Assembly (NCBI GenBank): GCA_903854805.1
Contig: CAINXK010000373.1
Location: 1-5,063, forward strand
Origin: an uncultured Anaerolineae bacterium
Lineage (GTDB): Bacteria > Chloroflexota > Anaerolineae > Anaerolineales > Villigracilaceae
Length of the DNA stretch: 5,063 nucleotides
Reading direction: 5' to 3'
Shown: piece after piece, positions 1-5,023 of the stretch
Layout: each line of letters starts with the position of its first letter
Numbering within the stretch: position 1 is the stretch's first letter
The notes under the pieces: generated by a model
Told to the model about the DNA's origin: nothing
Databases searched by the model: none
The model's input: the letters and a program-made list of their open reading frames with translations, nothing else
Position numbers and translations under genes: made by a program

Positions 1-132
1 ATTTTGTTGAGCAGAATATTTTACAATTTCCTGATGAATGGACCGAATTGCCCCGTACTTATTAAATAAAACATTACTGACAGCAATACTGCCTAATATT
101 TTGGCAACTTCCAACAAATTTATCCCATACAT
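1..132 (-). CDS. Partial ORF of unknown function, cut by the left window edge
   Basis: From an ATG at 130-132 the minus strand stays open for 44 codons to the window edge with no stop. It begins MYGINLLEVAKILGSIAVSN and continues with a mixed charged segment ending at KYSAQQN. The start lies only 3 nt after the TAA of the preceding 117-residue gene, which is typical of translationally coupled operon genes; an A-rich, GAAAG-containing stretch upstream could serve as a weak ribosome binding site. The N-terminus looks like an amphipathic or hydrophobic helix. I do not recognise a family from 44 residues. That it is a real gene is inferred from the tight spacing, the continuous frame and the coding-like composition; the product cannot be named without the sequence to the left. 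Confidence 0.5.
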   Translation of the reverse strand, partial: MYGINLLEVAKILGSIAVSNVLFNKYGAIRSIHQEIVKYSAQQN

Positions 133-135
133 TTC

Positions 136-489
136 TTAAAATTCTTTCAAATAGTTGGCAATGTCCTGTGAACTACGCATATTGATTATGAAAAATTCAA
201 ACAGTGCTTTTATCATATCTCTGTACATAACTTTTGTCTCATTATCAGTATTTTCTGATTTTGATAATTCCGTCAAACCTTCAACCAATACTTTAAAATT
301 CTCTTTATTGATGTTCAATTCATCAAGTCGAGATTGCAGAACTCGATCAAAGACTTGCCCTTTTTTATTAAGGGCATAGATTTCCTTGATTGCCCCCACA
401 ATTTCCGGTAGATTTTGAATAATTCCTTGTACAATGACAAGTTGAACCGATACCGGCTGCATTTCACTATTTACGATTTTATTGTCCAT
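136..489 (-). CDS. Small all-helical hypothetical protein (117 aa)
   Basis: This 117-residue protein is of a family I do not recognise. It has no signal peptide and no clear transmembrane segment. The composition (many I, L, V, E, K, N, few G or P) predicts an all-helical soluble protein: a hydrophobic N-terminal helix at about residues 13-40, a charged middle at about 45-75, and a C-terminal helix at about 86-117 containing ALFEFFIINMRSSQDIANYL. The gene begins 20 nt after the stop of the TerB-like gene and ends 3 nt before the ATG of the next ORF, so it is probably the middle gene of one operon. The ribosome binding site is weak: A/G-rich sequence at 495-508 with no strong AGGAGG. It could be a binding partner or regulator of the TerB-like protein, but that is inference from position only. 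Confidence 0.72.
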   Translation of the reverse strand: MDNKIVNSEMQPVSVQLVIVQGIIQNLPEIVGAIKEIYALNKKGQVFDRVLQSRLDELNINKENFKVLVEGLTELSKSENTDNETKVMYRDMIKALFEFFIINMRSSQDIANYLKEF

Positions 490-509
490 GTTCGCTTTCG
501 ATCTCTTTC

Positions 510-1229
510 TTAAGAGTTTTTTACACTGTCTGAAATCTTGTGGTTTTTCGATACAATATCAAAGAGTTTCTTGACACCAAAAGCAGCCCCAAATGCGATG
601 GCAGGAACCACAATAACAGCCCCTACCAACATTCCGCCCCCAACTAATGCACCGAGTGCAGCCAAACCAGAGGTTATTCCGGCGGCGCCAAGTCCAAAGA
701 CTGAACCACTTGCTGCAATTGCTGCAATAGGAACACCGGCCGCGGCAAGGTTCGCCGCACTATCTTTTATGACCTGTGCAACTCTTTCAGAATTTGAGGG
801 GATATCCTTGATTTTATTAAGCTTCTCCTGGATAGACTTTATGGCATCAACTTGTTCTTTGGTAATACCCAAGACTTCCCCGATACCGAGTATGTATTGA
901 TATTCTTCATCGGAGAACTTCGAATCAACCAAAGAAAAAAGACACAAGTCTGAGATTAAGGTGTATTTTAATTCCGTATTACCAAGATTTTGAATTACCT
1001 CAAGATTCGCTAGTTTATCTTCGTGTTGAAGGTTGAATACCGAAGAATAGATTTTAGCTTTCCCTGCATCTGAAATCTTAAGTTGCGCCAACAAGATATC
1101 CAGTTGACGTTTTTCCTCATCTCCAAATTCTTTATCTACATAACAGACGGCAGACAAAATACTCAAATAAGCAATTTGTTCATTTTCAGAATATTTTTCT
1201 AATGGATGTTTTTTCTGTTCTTCTGGCAT
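510..1229 (-). CDS. TerB-like domain protein with C-terminal Ala/Gly-rich membrane segment (239 aa)
   Basis: Residues about 14-135 form a helical domain with two similar acidic elements, VDKEFGDEEKRQLDILLAQ (31-49) and VDSKFSDEEYQYILGIGEVL (101-120). This D-x-x-F-x-x-E pattern is typical of the TerB-like fold of tellurite-resistance and related stress proteins; Asp32, Glu34, Glu38, Asp102 and Glu108 are candidate metal-binding or structural residues. A charged helical linker (about 123-157) leads to a strongly hydrophobic Ala/Gly-rich region (about 158-218) with GxxxG-like packing around GALVGGGMLVGAVIVV, long enough for two or three membrane helices, then a short basic tail. There is no signal peptide, so the TerB domain is probably cytoplasmic with a C-terminal anchor. 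The ATG start is fixed by AAGGAG at 1238-1243, 8 nt upstream. It is the first gene of an apparent three-gene cluster. The TerB-like assignment is from motif recognition; the role is unknown, perhaps envelope stress or defence. Confidence 0.85.
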   Translation of the reverse strand: MPEEQKKHPLEKYSENEQIAYLSILSAVCYVDKEFGDEEKRQLDILLAQLKISDAGKAKIYSSVFNLQHEDKLANLEVIQNLGNTELKYTLISDLCLFSLVDSKFSDEEYQYILGIGEVLGITKEQVDAIKSIQEKLNKIKDIPSNSERVAQVIKDSAANLAAAGVPIAAIAASGSVFGLGAAGITSGLAALGALVGGGMLVGAVIVVPAIAFGAAFGVKKLFDIVSKNHKISDSVKNS

Positions 1230-1237
1230 AATGACTA

Positions 1238-1243
1238 CTCCTT
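1238..1243 (-). promoter_or_regulatory. Strong Shine-Dalgarno for the TerB-like gene
   Basis: AAGGAG on the minus strand lies 8 nt upstream of the ATG at 1227-1229 and decides the start of the 239-residue TerB-like protein. Confidence 0.8.
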
Positions 1244-1277
1244 AACATGATTTCAGGATGCTACGGCAGGCGTTATC

Positions 1278-1301
1278 GGCAAGGACTAAATTTGTCTTGC
1301 C
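1278..1301. repeat. Inverted repeat upstream of the TerB-like gene
   Basis: GGCAAGGAC and GTCTTGCC face each other across a 7-nt AT-rich loop (TAAATTT), giving an 8-bp stem with one bulged G. It lies about 35 nt upstream of the Shine-Dalgarno of the TerB-like gene, inside the less conserved part of repeat copy A. No T-run follows on either strand, so it is not an obvious terminator. It could be a leader hairpin or a protein-binding site for the TerB-like operon. Confidence 0.35.
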
Positions 1302-1387
1302 AAAACCACTTATCGGGAAATAAAACTTACCCACTTGTGCCAATGCTGAAATATCCAGTAAAATTCCTAACCACCGCTAATGAAACA

Positions 1388-1417
1388 ATTGTACAACTTA
1401 TATGATCACCAATGCAA
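1388..1417 (-). promoter_or_regulatory. Candidate promoter for the TerB-like cluster
   Basis: On the minus strand TTGCAT (1412-1417) is followed after 18 nt by TACAAT (1388-1393). The -10 matches consensus at five of six positions, but the -35 matches only in TTG. It lies in a 40-nt segment (1391-1430) present in repeat copy A and absent from copy B. Transcription from it would give a leader of about 150 nt before the TerB-like gene. This is a weak call by eye, and no better promoter is visible between 1230 and 1450. Confidence 0.25.
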
Positions 1418-1623
1418 GCAAAATTGAAACAGCTTTTGCCGTGATACTCGCTCAAATTACATCACCCCTGCCGCCTTCTCCGACCCGATAACCACTCCTG
1501 GCCACGCTGGGTAGGGTTCTTTCCTGTTTCTACCTCTTCGGTACGAGGATCTTGCCAAATTGGAAATTTTTCGACTCTCCTGTTTTGCAAAGTCGGGTAG
1601 TGACGTTAGTGGCAACGGGCAGG

Positions 1624-1950
1624 TTATACGTGAACTGTTGGTTGGTGTAGAACTTTTACTTCGCGGTTGATACGCTCGCTTAAATCTTTTTCTGCAACTT
1701 CGAGTTCGTAGCGAACCTGTAAACGAAGCCAAACAGCCGCACTTGTGCCAAAATAACGCGCAAGACGCATGGCGGTATCAACCGTAATTGCCCGCTGACC
1801 ATGTACGATTTGGCTAATACGAATAGGAGTAACCCCAATATCATGCGCCAAGCGATACTGGCTTAATCCAAGCGGTTTCATGAAGTCCTCGAGCAATACT
1901 TCACCTGGGTGAATGGGGGATAAAGTGTCATCCATCATATTTACTCTCAT
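1624..1950 (-). CDS. higA: HigA-family antitoxin / transcriptional repressor
   Basis: This is a 108-residue HigA/VapI-type antitoxin. It neutralises HigB by direct binding and represses its own operon. The N-terminal signature LSPIHPGEVLLEDFMKPLGL (10-29) is characteristic of the family, followed by an Xre-type helix-turn-helix at about 29-53 (SQYRLAHDIGV, then TPIRISQIVHG) and the usual AITVDTAMRLARYFGTSAAVWLRLQ segment (54-78). A charged C-terminal helix follows. The ATG overlaps the TGA of the toxin gene as ATGA (1947-1950), indicating translational coupling. ATG codons 5 and 6 are alternative starts preceded by GAGAG and would give a product closer to the usual family N-terminus. As in other higBA loci, and unlike most toxin-antitoxin pairs, the toxin gene comes first. 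Its likely target is the palindrome at 2238-2260. Length and domains are complete. Confidence 0.95.
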   Translation of the reverse strand: MRVNMMDDTLSPIHPGEVLLEDFMKPLGLSQYRLAHDIGVTPIRISQIVHGQRAITVDTAMRLARYFGTSAAVWLRLQVRYELEVAEKDLSERINREVKVLHQPTVHV

Positions 1951-2231
1951 CCGTGATAATCCACGATTTCGACATTATTGGCTTTATTGCCAACCCAATC
2001 GAAACAAATTCGCCATTGGTCGTTTATTCGGATACTGTACTGCTCCGCTCTATCACCTTTAAGTTTTTCAAGCCTGTTACCGGGCGGTGCCAGCAAATCT
2101 TGTAAATCTTCTGCGTCATCCAAATAGAGTAATTTACGGCGAGCAGTGCGTTGAATATCTTTCGGCAACTTTGTAGAAGTTTTTCCGAGAAATATTTTCT
2201 TTGTTTCGTCGGACGCGAAAGATTCAATCAC
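1947..2231 (-). CDS. higB: HigB-family toxin (RelE-superfamily mRNA interferase), GTG start
   Basis: This is a 94-residue toxin of the HigB/plasmid-maintenance killer family, which cleaves mRNA on the ribosome. Family features are the N-terminal IESF, the central PPGNRLEKLKGDRAEQYSIR (49-68), the following INDQWRICFDW, and the C-terminal VEIVDYHG ending with the Asp-Tyr-His triad (91-93) that contributes to the active site in studied HigB proteins. Arg68 and Arg74 are also conserved-type basic residues, so the toxin looks intact. The start is GTG at 2229-2231, the codon that gives the N-terminus expected for the family. No Shine-Dalgarno precedes it, and the predicted -10 box ends only 6 nt upstream, so the message may be leaderless. 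The stop overlaps the higA start by ATGA. Confidence 0.94.
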   Translation of the reverse strand: MIESFASDETKKIFLGKTSTKLPKDIQRTARRKLLYLDDAEDLQDLLAPPGNRLEKLKGDRAEQYSIRINDQWRICFDWVGNKANNVEIVDYHG

Positions 2232-2237
2232 AAGACG

Positions 2238-2260
2238 ATAATATCACGACGCGATATTAT
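2238..2260. promoter_or_regulatory. Palindromic operator for HigA autoregulation
   Basis: This is a 23-bp inverted repeat with arms ATAATATCACG and CGCGATATTAT around a central A; 10 of 11 arm positions are complementary. It covers the -10 box and the whole -10/-35 spacer of the higBA promoter. HigA-type repressors bind such palindromes as dimers, so it is the expected autoregulatory operator. The palindrome is seen directly; binding is inferred. Confidence 0.72.
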
Positions 2261-2266
2261 TTTCAA
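2238..2266 (-). promoter_or_regulatory. higBA promoter
   Basis: On the minus strand TTGAAA (2261-2266) and TATTAT (2238-2243) each match consensus at five of six positions and are separated by exactly 17 nt. Transcription would start near 2231-2232, on or next to the higB GTG. The spacer and -10 are filled by the palindrome listed separately, so bound HigA would exclude RNA polymerase. Confidence 0.65.
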
Positions 2267-2270
2267 GACT

Positions 2271-2497
2271 CAATTTCTGGATGGGGCAGGTATTACGGTA
2301 GTGCCGACAACCTCCCGCATATCATCCAGGCGTCCAACAGGGGTTGCTGCGCTAATGCGAAACATCCAGCAAAATCACTACCCACCACTAATGGAACATT
2401 AGTAAAGCTTTTGCCGTAATATTCATTCAAATTACATCACCCCTGCCAGCGCTTTCTCCGACCCGGATAAACACTCCTGGCCATGCTGGGTAGGGTT
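2271..2497. repeat. Direct repeat, copy B (upstream of higB)
   Basis: This is the second copy of the repeat flanking higBA, in the same orientation as copy A. The core 2406-2497 is about 90% identical to 1431-1518; the block 2353-2400 and the end near 2271-2300 are more diverged, and the middle (about 2305-2350) has no clear counterpart. The left end runs up against the higBA promoter and the right end stops at the TAA of the small ORF at 2496-2681. It explains the gene-free stretch 2267-2495. No intact coding region is visible in it. Confidence 0.75.
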
Positions 2498-2681
2498 ATG
2501 CCCCTGGCGCTTTGTCCTTGTCCCGGAGTACCAGAGACTGACTTCTTTTAGAATTATCGCTGTCTTCGTCAGGCAATCCCGCAACCACTAACGACGAATC
2601 CCAAATGTTACATTTAATAGAACAATCACGAATTGGGTTTTCCCAGCGGGGAAAAAAGGGTTTGGCCTTATATTTATTCAT
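2496..2681 (-). CDS. Small hypothetical protein (61 aa), possibly a gene remnant
   Basis: This 61-residue ORF is not recognised. It has a good ribosome binding site (AAGG at 2690-2693, 8 nt before the ATG) and begins MNKYKAKPFFPRWENPIRDC with two Cys nearby. The second half is polar and charged (DEDSDNSKRSQSLVLRDKDK). It has no signal peptide and no membrane segment. Its stop falls exactly at the edge of repeat copy B. Its last part may share ancestry with the non-coding stretch after higA (about 1530-1600), which in one frame reads GESKNFQFGKILVPKR, so it could be a decaying member of a repeat-associated gene family rather than a working gene. Composition alone does not settle this. Confidence 0.4.
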   Translation of the reverse strand: MNKYKAKPFFPRWENPIRDCSIKCNIWDSSLVVAGLPDEDSDNSKRSQSLVLRDKDKAPGA

Positions 2682-2786
2682 GTCAGAATCCTTTTTTAGA
2701 AAGTAACTTCAACAACTTCAACGTGAAATTCATGGAATAAATCAGGCATAATTTCCAAAAATTCAACCACTGAGAAAATCTCCGAA

Positions 2787-2794
2787 TTAAAACA
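2787..2794. repeat. Target site duplication, left copy
   Basis: TTAAAACA directly abuts the left terminal inverted repeat and matches ATAAAACA on the other side of the element at seven of eight positions. Confidence 0.7.
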
Positions 2795-3038
2795 GGTTCT
2801 CCCCAGATTAGTGGGGGGGGAAATATTAATTTGCGCTGCCTGTGGCTTGTGCTTAACACGCACAGGTATTGCACGATTGTGGGTGTTTTATCACGAATAA
2901 GTGCCGAATAAACGAATGACACGCAGTTTACTTGGGAAATAGCGCGCAAAAGCGCTGCCAAAAACTCAGCATATTGCGTCAAAGTTGATGCCCCGGAATA
3001 GCACTGATTGATTGTCTCCCACTAATCTGATGAGAGCC
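2795..3038. mobile_element. 244-bp MITE with terminal inverted repeats, ISL3-like
   Basis: The ends are inverted repeats of 21 bp matching at 18 positions: 2795-2815 starts GGTTCTCC, and the reverse complement of 3018-3038 starts GGCTCTCA; both then share CAGATTAGTGGG. The flanks are a near-perfect 8-bp duplication, TTAAAACA (2787-2794) and ATAAAACA (3039-3046). The interior has no transposase and no convincing gene; a 99-codon open frame (2683-2982) crosses the left boundary and is probably spurious. It contains a hairpin at 2839-2866 (CCTGTG/CACAGG). Termini beginning GGCTCT and an 8-bp duplication are typical of ISL3-family insertion sequences, so a full-length ISL3-type element elsewhere in the genome probably mobilised it. 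The repeats and duplication are seen directly; the family is inferred. Confidence 0.8.
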
Positions 3039-3046
3039 ATAAAACA
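3039..3046. repeat. Target site duplication, right copy
   Basis: ATAAAACA directly abuts the right terminal inverted repeat. On the minus strand it forms the distal part of the T-tract of the terminator at 3047-3084, showing that the element inserted at the end of that terminator. Confidence 0.7.
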
Positions 3047-3084
3047 AAAGAATGGCCTTCGCGTTAATGTGAAGGCCATTCTTT
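3039..3084 (-). terminator. Rho-independent terminator for the membrane protein gene
   Basis: A perfect 14-bp stem (AAAGAATGGCCTTC, 3047-3060, with GAAGGCCATTCTTT, 3071-3084) encloses a 10-nt loop. On the minus strand the stem is followed by TTGTTTTAT, the U-tract of an intrinsic terminator. It lies about 137 nt after the stop of the gene at 3221-4972, transcribed in the same direction. On the plus strand only three T residues follow, so the activity should be mainly leftward. Confidence 0.85.
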
Positions 3085-3094
3085 GATGTAGGCT

Positions 3095-3125
3095 GCCAGG
3101 CGAGGACACGAAGCTCGAACCTGGC
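3095..3125 (-). other. Hairpin in the 3' untranslated region
   Basis: GCCAGG-CGAG and CTCG-AA-CCTGGC pair across a 9-nt loop, giving a 10-bp stem with a two-base bulge. On the minus strand this places a GGTTCGAGC motif, resembling a tRNA T-loop, on one side of the stem. It stands about 10 nt before the terminator stem in the transcript of the membrane protein gene. It may stabilise the 3' end; no complete tRNA can be folded here. Confidence 0.35.
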
Positions 3126-3220
3126 GGTTCCTTATTCAATTTCGATTGGGATACATTTTCCGAATTAGCTTTAGGCTCATGACCAAGAGATTATTGATGG
3201 CTATCAGATCGGAGGGAAAA

Positions 3221-4972
3221 TCAACCGCCGAAGAACTGGATGATGTCCTTGAGCAGGTGGCGGTTGTATTTTTGAAACTGGTTATAATTTTGTGACATGG
3301 CCAGAAAGAAGCTCAAGGTAATGGTCGCAATGGCCAGGATGATTACCAGAAAAATAAATAAACGCTGCCGGTTGGTTTTCCCCTGCAGGGCCCGATAGCC
3401 TTGAAAAACACCTATAATCGAAAACAGCATAAGGGATGGTATAAAATCCGCGATGAAACGCATGGCGAGATTGAAGTAAAGCTGCAGCGCGGCAAAGGTC
3501 AGCAGGCAAGATACACCCAGACACAGAGAAATCCATAGGAGAGCTGCCTGCCTGGGGTCGGCATGCGCTGGTCTCTTATGAGTGATGTTACCCGACAACG
3601 AAGATATGGTATTCCAACCTGAGACACCTGCAAAATAAACAAACGGCACGCTAATCAGGATGCCGGAGATTCTCTCGGAATGCCAGTAAAGAACCTGGCC
3701 AAAATCCAGAACAGCAGGGAACTTCCCATATAGCGCCTGGAGAAACGGAAAGGTTTGCCGCACATCAATTGGATTCAACAAAAAGACCCACAGGCTGGCA
3801 AAAAAGTGGTTGAAGGAAAAGGCTTTGTTGATATCTGCGTTAAGATTGAGAAAGGTAATGGTGTACCTGAGACCGGTTTCAAACACGGAACCAAAGCGCG
3901 CCCAGTTATACCAGCCGTAAAGCATTATGCCCGCAGCCAGCGGCAAGCCCAAGGGAACCGCCTTTGGCAAGGCTCTGACCAGTCGTTTTGTATCAAAATC
4001 ATTTCGCAGGTTCCAAAGAATGATCAACAAGGTCAGAAAAGCTGCCGGGACCAGCAGGATGGTGCGCGTTCCAGCCGCCAGCATCCAAAAAGTCACCGCC
4101 AGGACTGGCTTGAGAAGCGCTGTGGATTGGCTCTCGATGGCTGAGATTGCAAAATACAGACCTCCGACCAGGAAAAATTGCCCACCCAGGATGGTGGCCT
4201 CATAGATTGCCGCGGTCCCAAGCATCCAGGGTAGTGGGCAAACCAGCCCGGCTGCCAGGATGCACACGACCACCAGAAAGACGGGTACATCCTGGAAAAA
4301 CTTCTGACGGATCTGTAGAATGATCAGGATGGAAAAGATGAGCAGCCCGACCAGGAATGCAAAGGCGAGATATTGATCTGCAATCGGACCGCTGTAGAAT
4401 AATTTGATACCTGCCAGAAACACAGCTGGAACCGGCCCCCAGTATAAGTAGAGCTTACCCTTGTAGAGAGTCAAATCCCAAACTGAGTCAGCCGATTTTT
4501 CGGCTTCAGGAACGGCATCTCGGGCATCCGGATCGTATGGGTCGGGTAGTGTGAGCAGCGCGGGGGAGATGGTCGGCACATTATCGAGATATAGGTGCCC
4601 TGCCCTGAAACCTGTTCCCAGCATATCGTAATTTTGGCTGATTTCCGGCCAGAATGTCCAACGCCCCAGGCTGATAAAAAATACATAGCTGATGACAATC
4701 AACAGGCCGCTTAATACTGCTAATATGGGAAGGCGCCGGTTCCAGCCTGGCAGATTGGACAGCAGCGAACCTGAAGGCTGGTCCAAGATCCTGTCCTGGT
4801 GCCAGAACAGGACAGCGAGGCCGAAAAGAAGAAAACCGCCAACCAACAGGATGTACCGGCTGATTCCCCAGCCTGTATTGTGGTCAAAGCCCAATTGGAA
4901 AGCAAATACCGCGCTCCCGCACAGTAGCAGACCGAGGATGACCAGGGTGAATGTGATCCAGATTCTTTTCAT
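3221..4972 (-). CDS. Polytopic membrane protein, GT-C glycosyltransferase-like (583 aa)
   Basis: This is a large inner-membrane protein with about 12-14 hydrophobic helices, among them approximately 5-27, 38-57, 81-102, 176-193, 200-221, 229-251, 260-278, 288-320, 338-352, 433-450, 476-499, 507-524 and 537-558. The first large extracytoplasmic loop (about 103-175) contains NYDMLGTGFRAGHLYLD and an acidic DPYDPDARD stretch; GT-C enzymes carry catalytic acidic residues in this loop, so Asp116 or Asp130 are candidates. NWARFGSVFETG (356-367) and MRFIADFIPSLMLF (504-517) resemble motifs recurring in bacterial GT-C/PMT-like proteins, which move sugars from polyprenyl-phosphate carriers to acceptors outside the membrane. 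The substrate is unknown. The ATG at 4970-4972 lacks a clear Shine-Dalgarno, but MKRIWITFTLVILG is a plausible first helix. The gene appears to be transcribed alone and ends at the terminator near 3047-3084. Membrane nature is near certain; the enzymatic role is a moderate inference. Confidence 0.9.
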   Translation of the reverse strand: MKRIWITFTLVILGLLLCGSAVFAFQLGFDHNTGWGISRYILLVGGFLLFGLAVLFWHQDRILDQPSGSLLSNLPGWNRRLPILAVLSGLLIVISYVFFISLGRWTFWPEISQNYDMLGTGFRAGHLYLDNVPTISPALLTLPDPYDPDARDAVPEAEKSADSVWDLTLYKGKLYLYWGPVPAVFLAGIKLFYSGPIADQYLAFAFLVGLLIFSILIILQIRQKFFQDVPVFLVVVCILAAGLVCPLPWMLGTAAIYEATILGGQFFLVGGLYFAISAIESQSTALLKPVLAVTFWMLAAGTRTILLVPAAFLTLLIILWNLRNDFDTKRLVRALPKAVPLGLPLAAGIMLYGWYNWARFGSVFETGLRYTITFLNLNADINKAFSFNHFFASLWVFLLNPIDVRQTFPFLQALYGKFPAVLDFGQVLYWHSERISGILISVPFVYFAGVSGWNTISSLSGNITHKRPAHADPRQAALLWISLCLGVSCLLTFAALQLYFNLAMRFIADFIPSLMLFSIIGVFQGYRALQGKTNRQRLFIFLVIILAIATITLSFFLAMSQNYNQFQKYNRHLLKDIIQFFGG

Positions 4973-5014
4973 ATATGCCGAGAATGGTCTCGAAGATGGT
5001 ATTTTAACTTCGCT

Positions 5015-5023
5015 ATTCTAGCA
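5015..5023 (-). promoter_or_regulatory. Candidate extended -10 promoter of the membrane protein gene
   Basis: On the minus strand TGCTAGAAT forms an extended -10 element (TG-n-TAGAAT) about 42 nt upstream of the ATG. No good -35 lies 16-18 nt further upstream, which extended -10 promoters tolerate. The remaining sequence to 5063 shows no gene start. Confidence 0.35.

Larger units (their letters stand above)
1249..1518. repeat. Direct repeat, copy A (downstream of higA)
   Basis: This is one of two homologous direct repeats flanking higBA. The conserved core at 1431-1518 aligns with 2406-2497: by eye 81 of 88 positions are identical, with one 3-nt and one 1-nt gap, including the exact shared run TTCTCCGACCC. 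A second block at about 1343-1390 aligns with 2353-2400 less closely, and the far end near 1249-1280 (ATTTCAGGATG, GGCAGG) matches 2271-2300 weakly. Copy A carries a 40-nt segment (1391-1430) that copy B lacks. No intact ORF fills it. It also accounts for most of the gene-free stretch between higA and the TerB-like gene; 1519-1623 holds no convincing terminator. Confidence 0.75.

Noticed and set aside
155..900. Plus-strand open frames opposite the TerB-like and 117-residue genes
   Set aside because: Both are antisense to better supported genes; the one at 538-900 is a Pro/Ala-rich mirror of the Ala/Gly-rich membrane segment.
1457..1732. 91-codon minus-strand open frame overlapping the 3' end of higA
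   Set aside because: It overlaps the well-supported higA in another frame, has an Arg/Ser-rich composition typical of a shadow frame, and ends inside the repeat core. No ribosome binding site supports it.
1249..2497. Integron cassette array with attC sites
   Set aside because: The layout of gene, repeat, gene is suggestive, but I found no paired RYYYAAC/GTTRRRY core sites at the repeat ends, the repeats are longer than typical attC sites, and they do not form one large imperfect palindrome. No integrase is present.
2683..2982. 99-codon minus-strand open frame
   Set aside because: It crosses the MITE boundary and most of it is transposable-element sequence; there is no Shine-Dalgarno. The host part in another frame (ending VVEFLEIMPDLFHEFHVEVVEVTF before TAA at 2696-2698) looks more coding-like but has no credible start outside the element.
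3095..3125. tRNA gene
   Set aside because: The GGTTCGAGC motif resembles a T-loop, but there is no matching acceptor stem, anticodon arm or D-arm, and the pairing seen is a single hairpin.
3755..4205. Plus-strand open frames inside the membrane protein gene
   Set aside because: They lie antisense to a long, clearly membrane-type coding region and have a basic, low-complexity composition typical of shadow frames.
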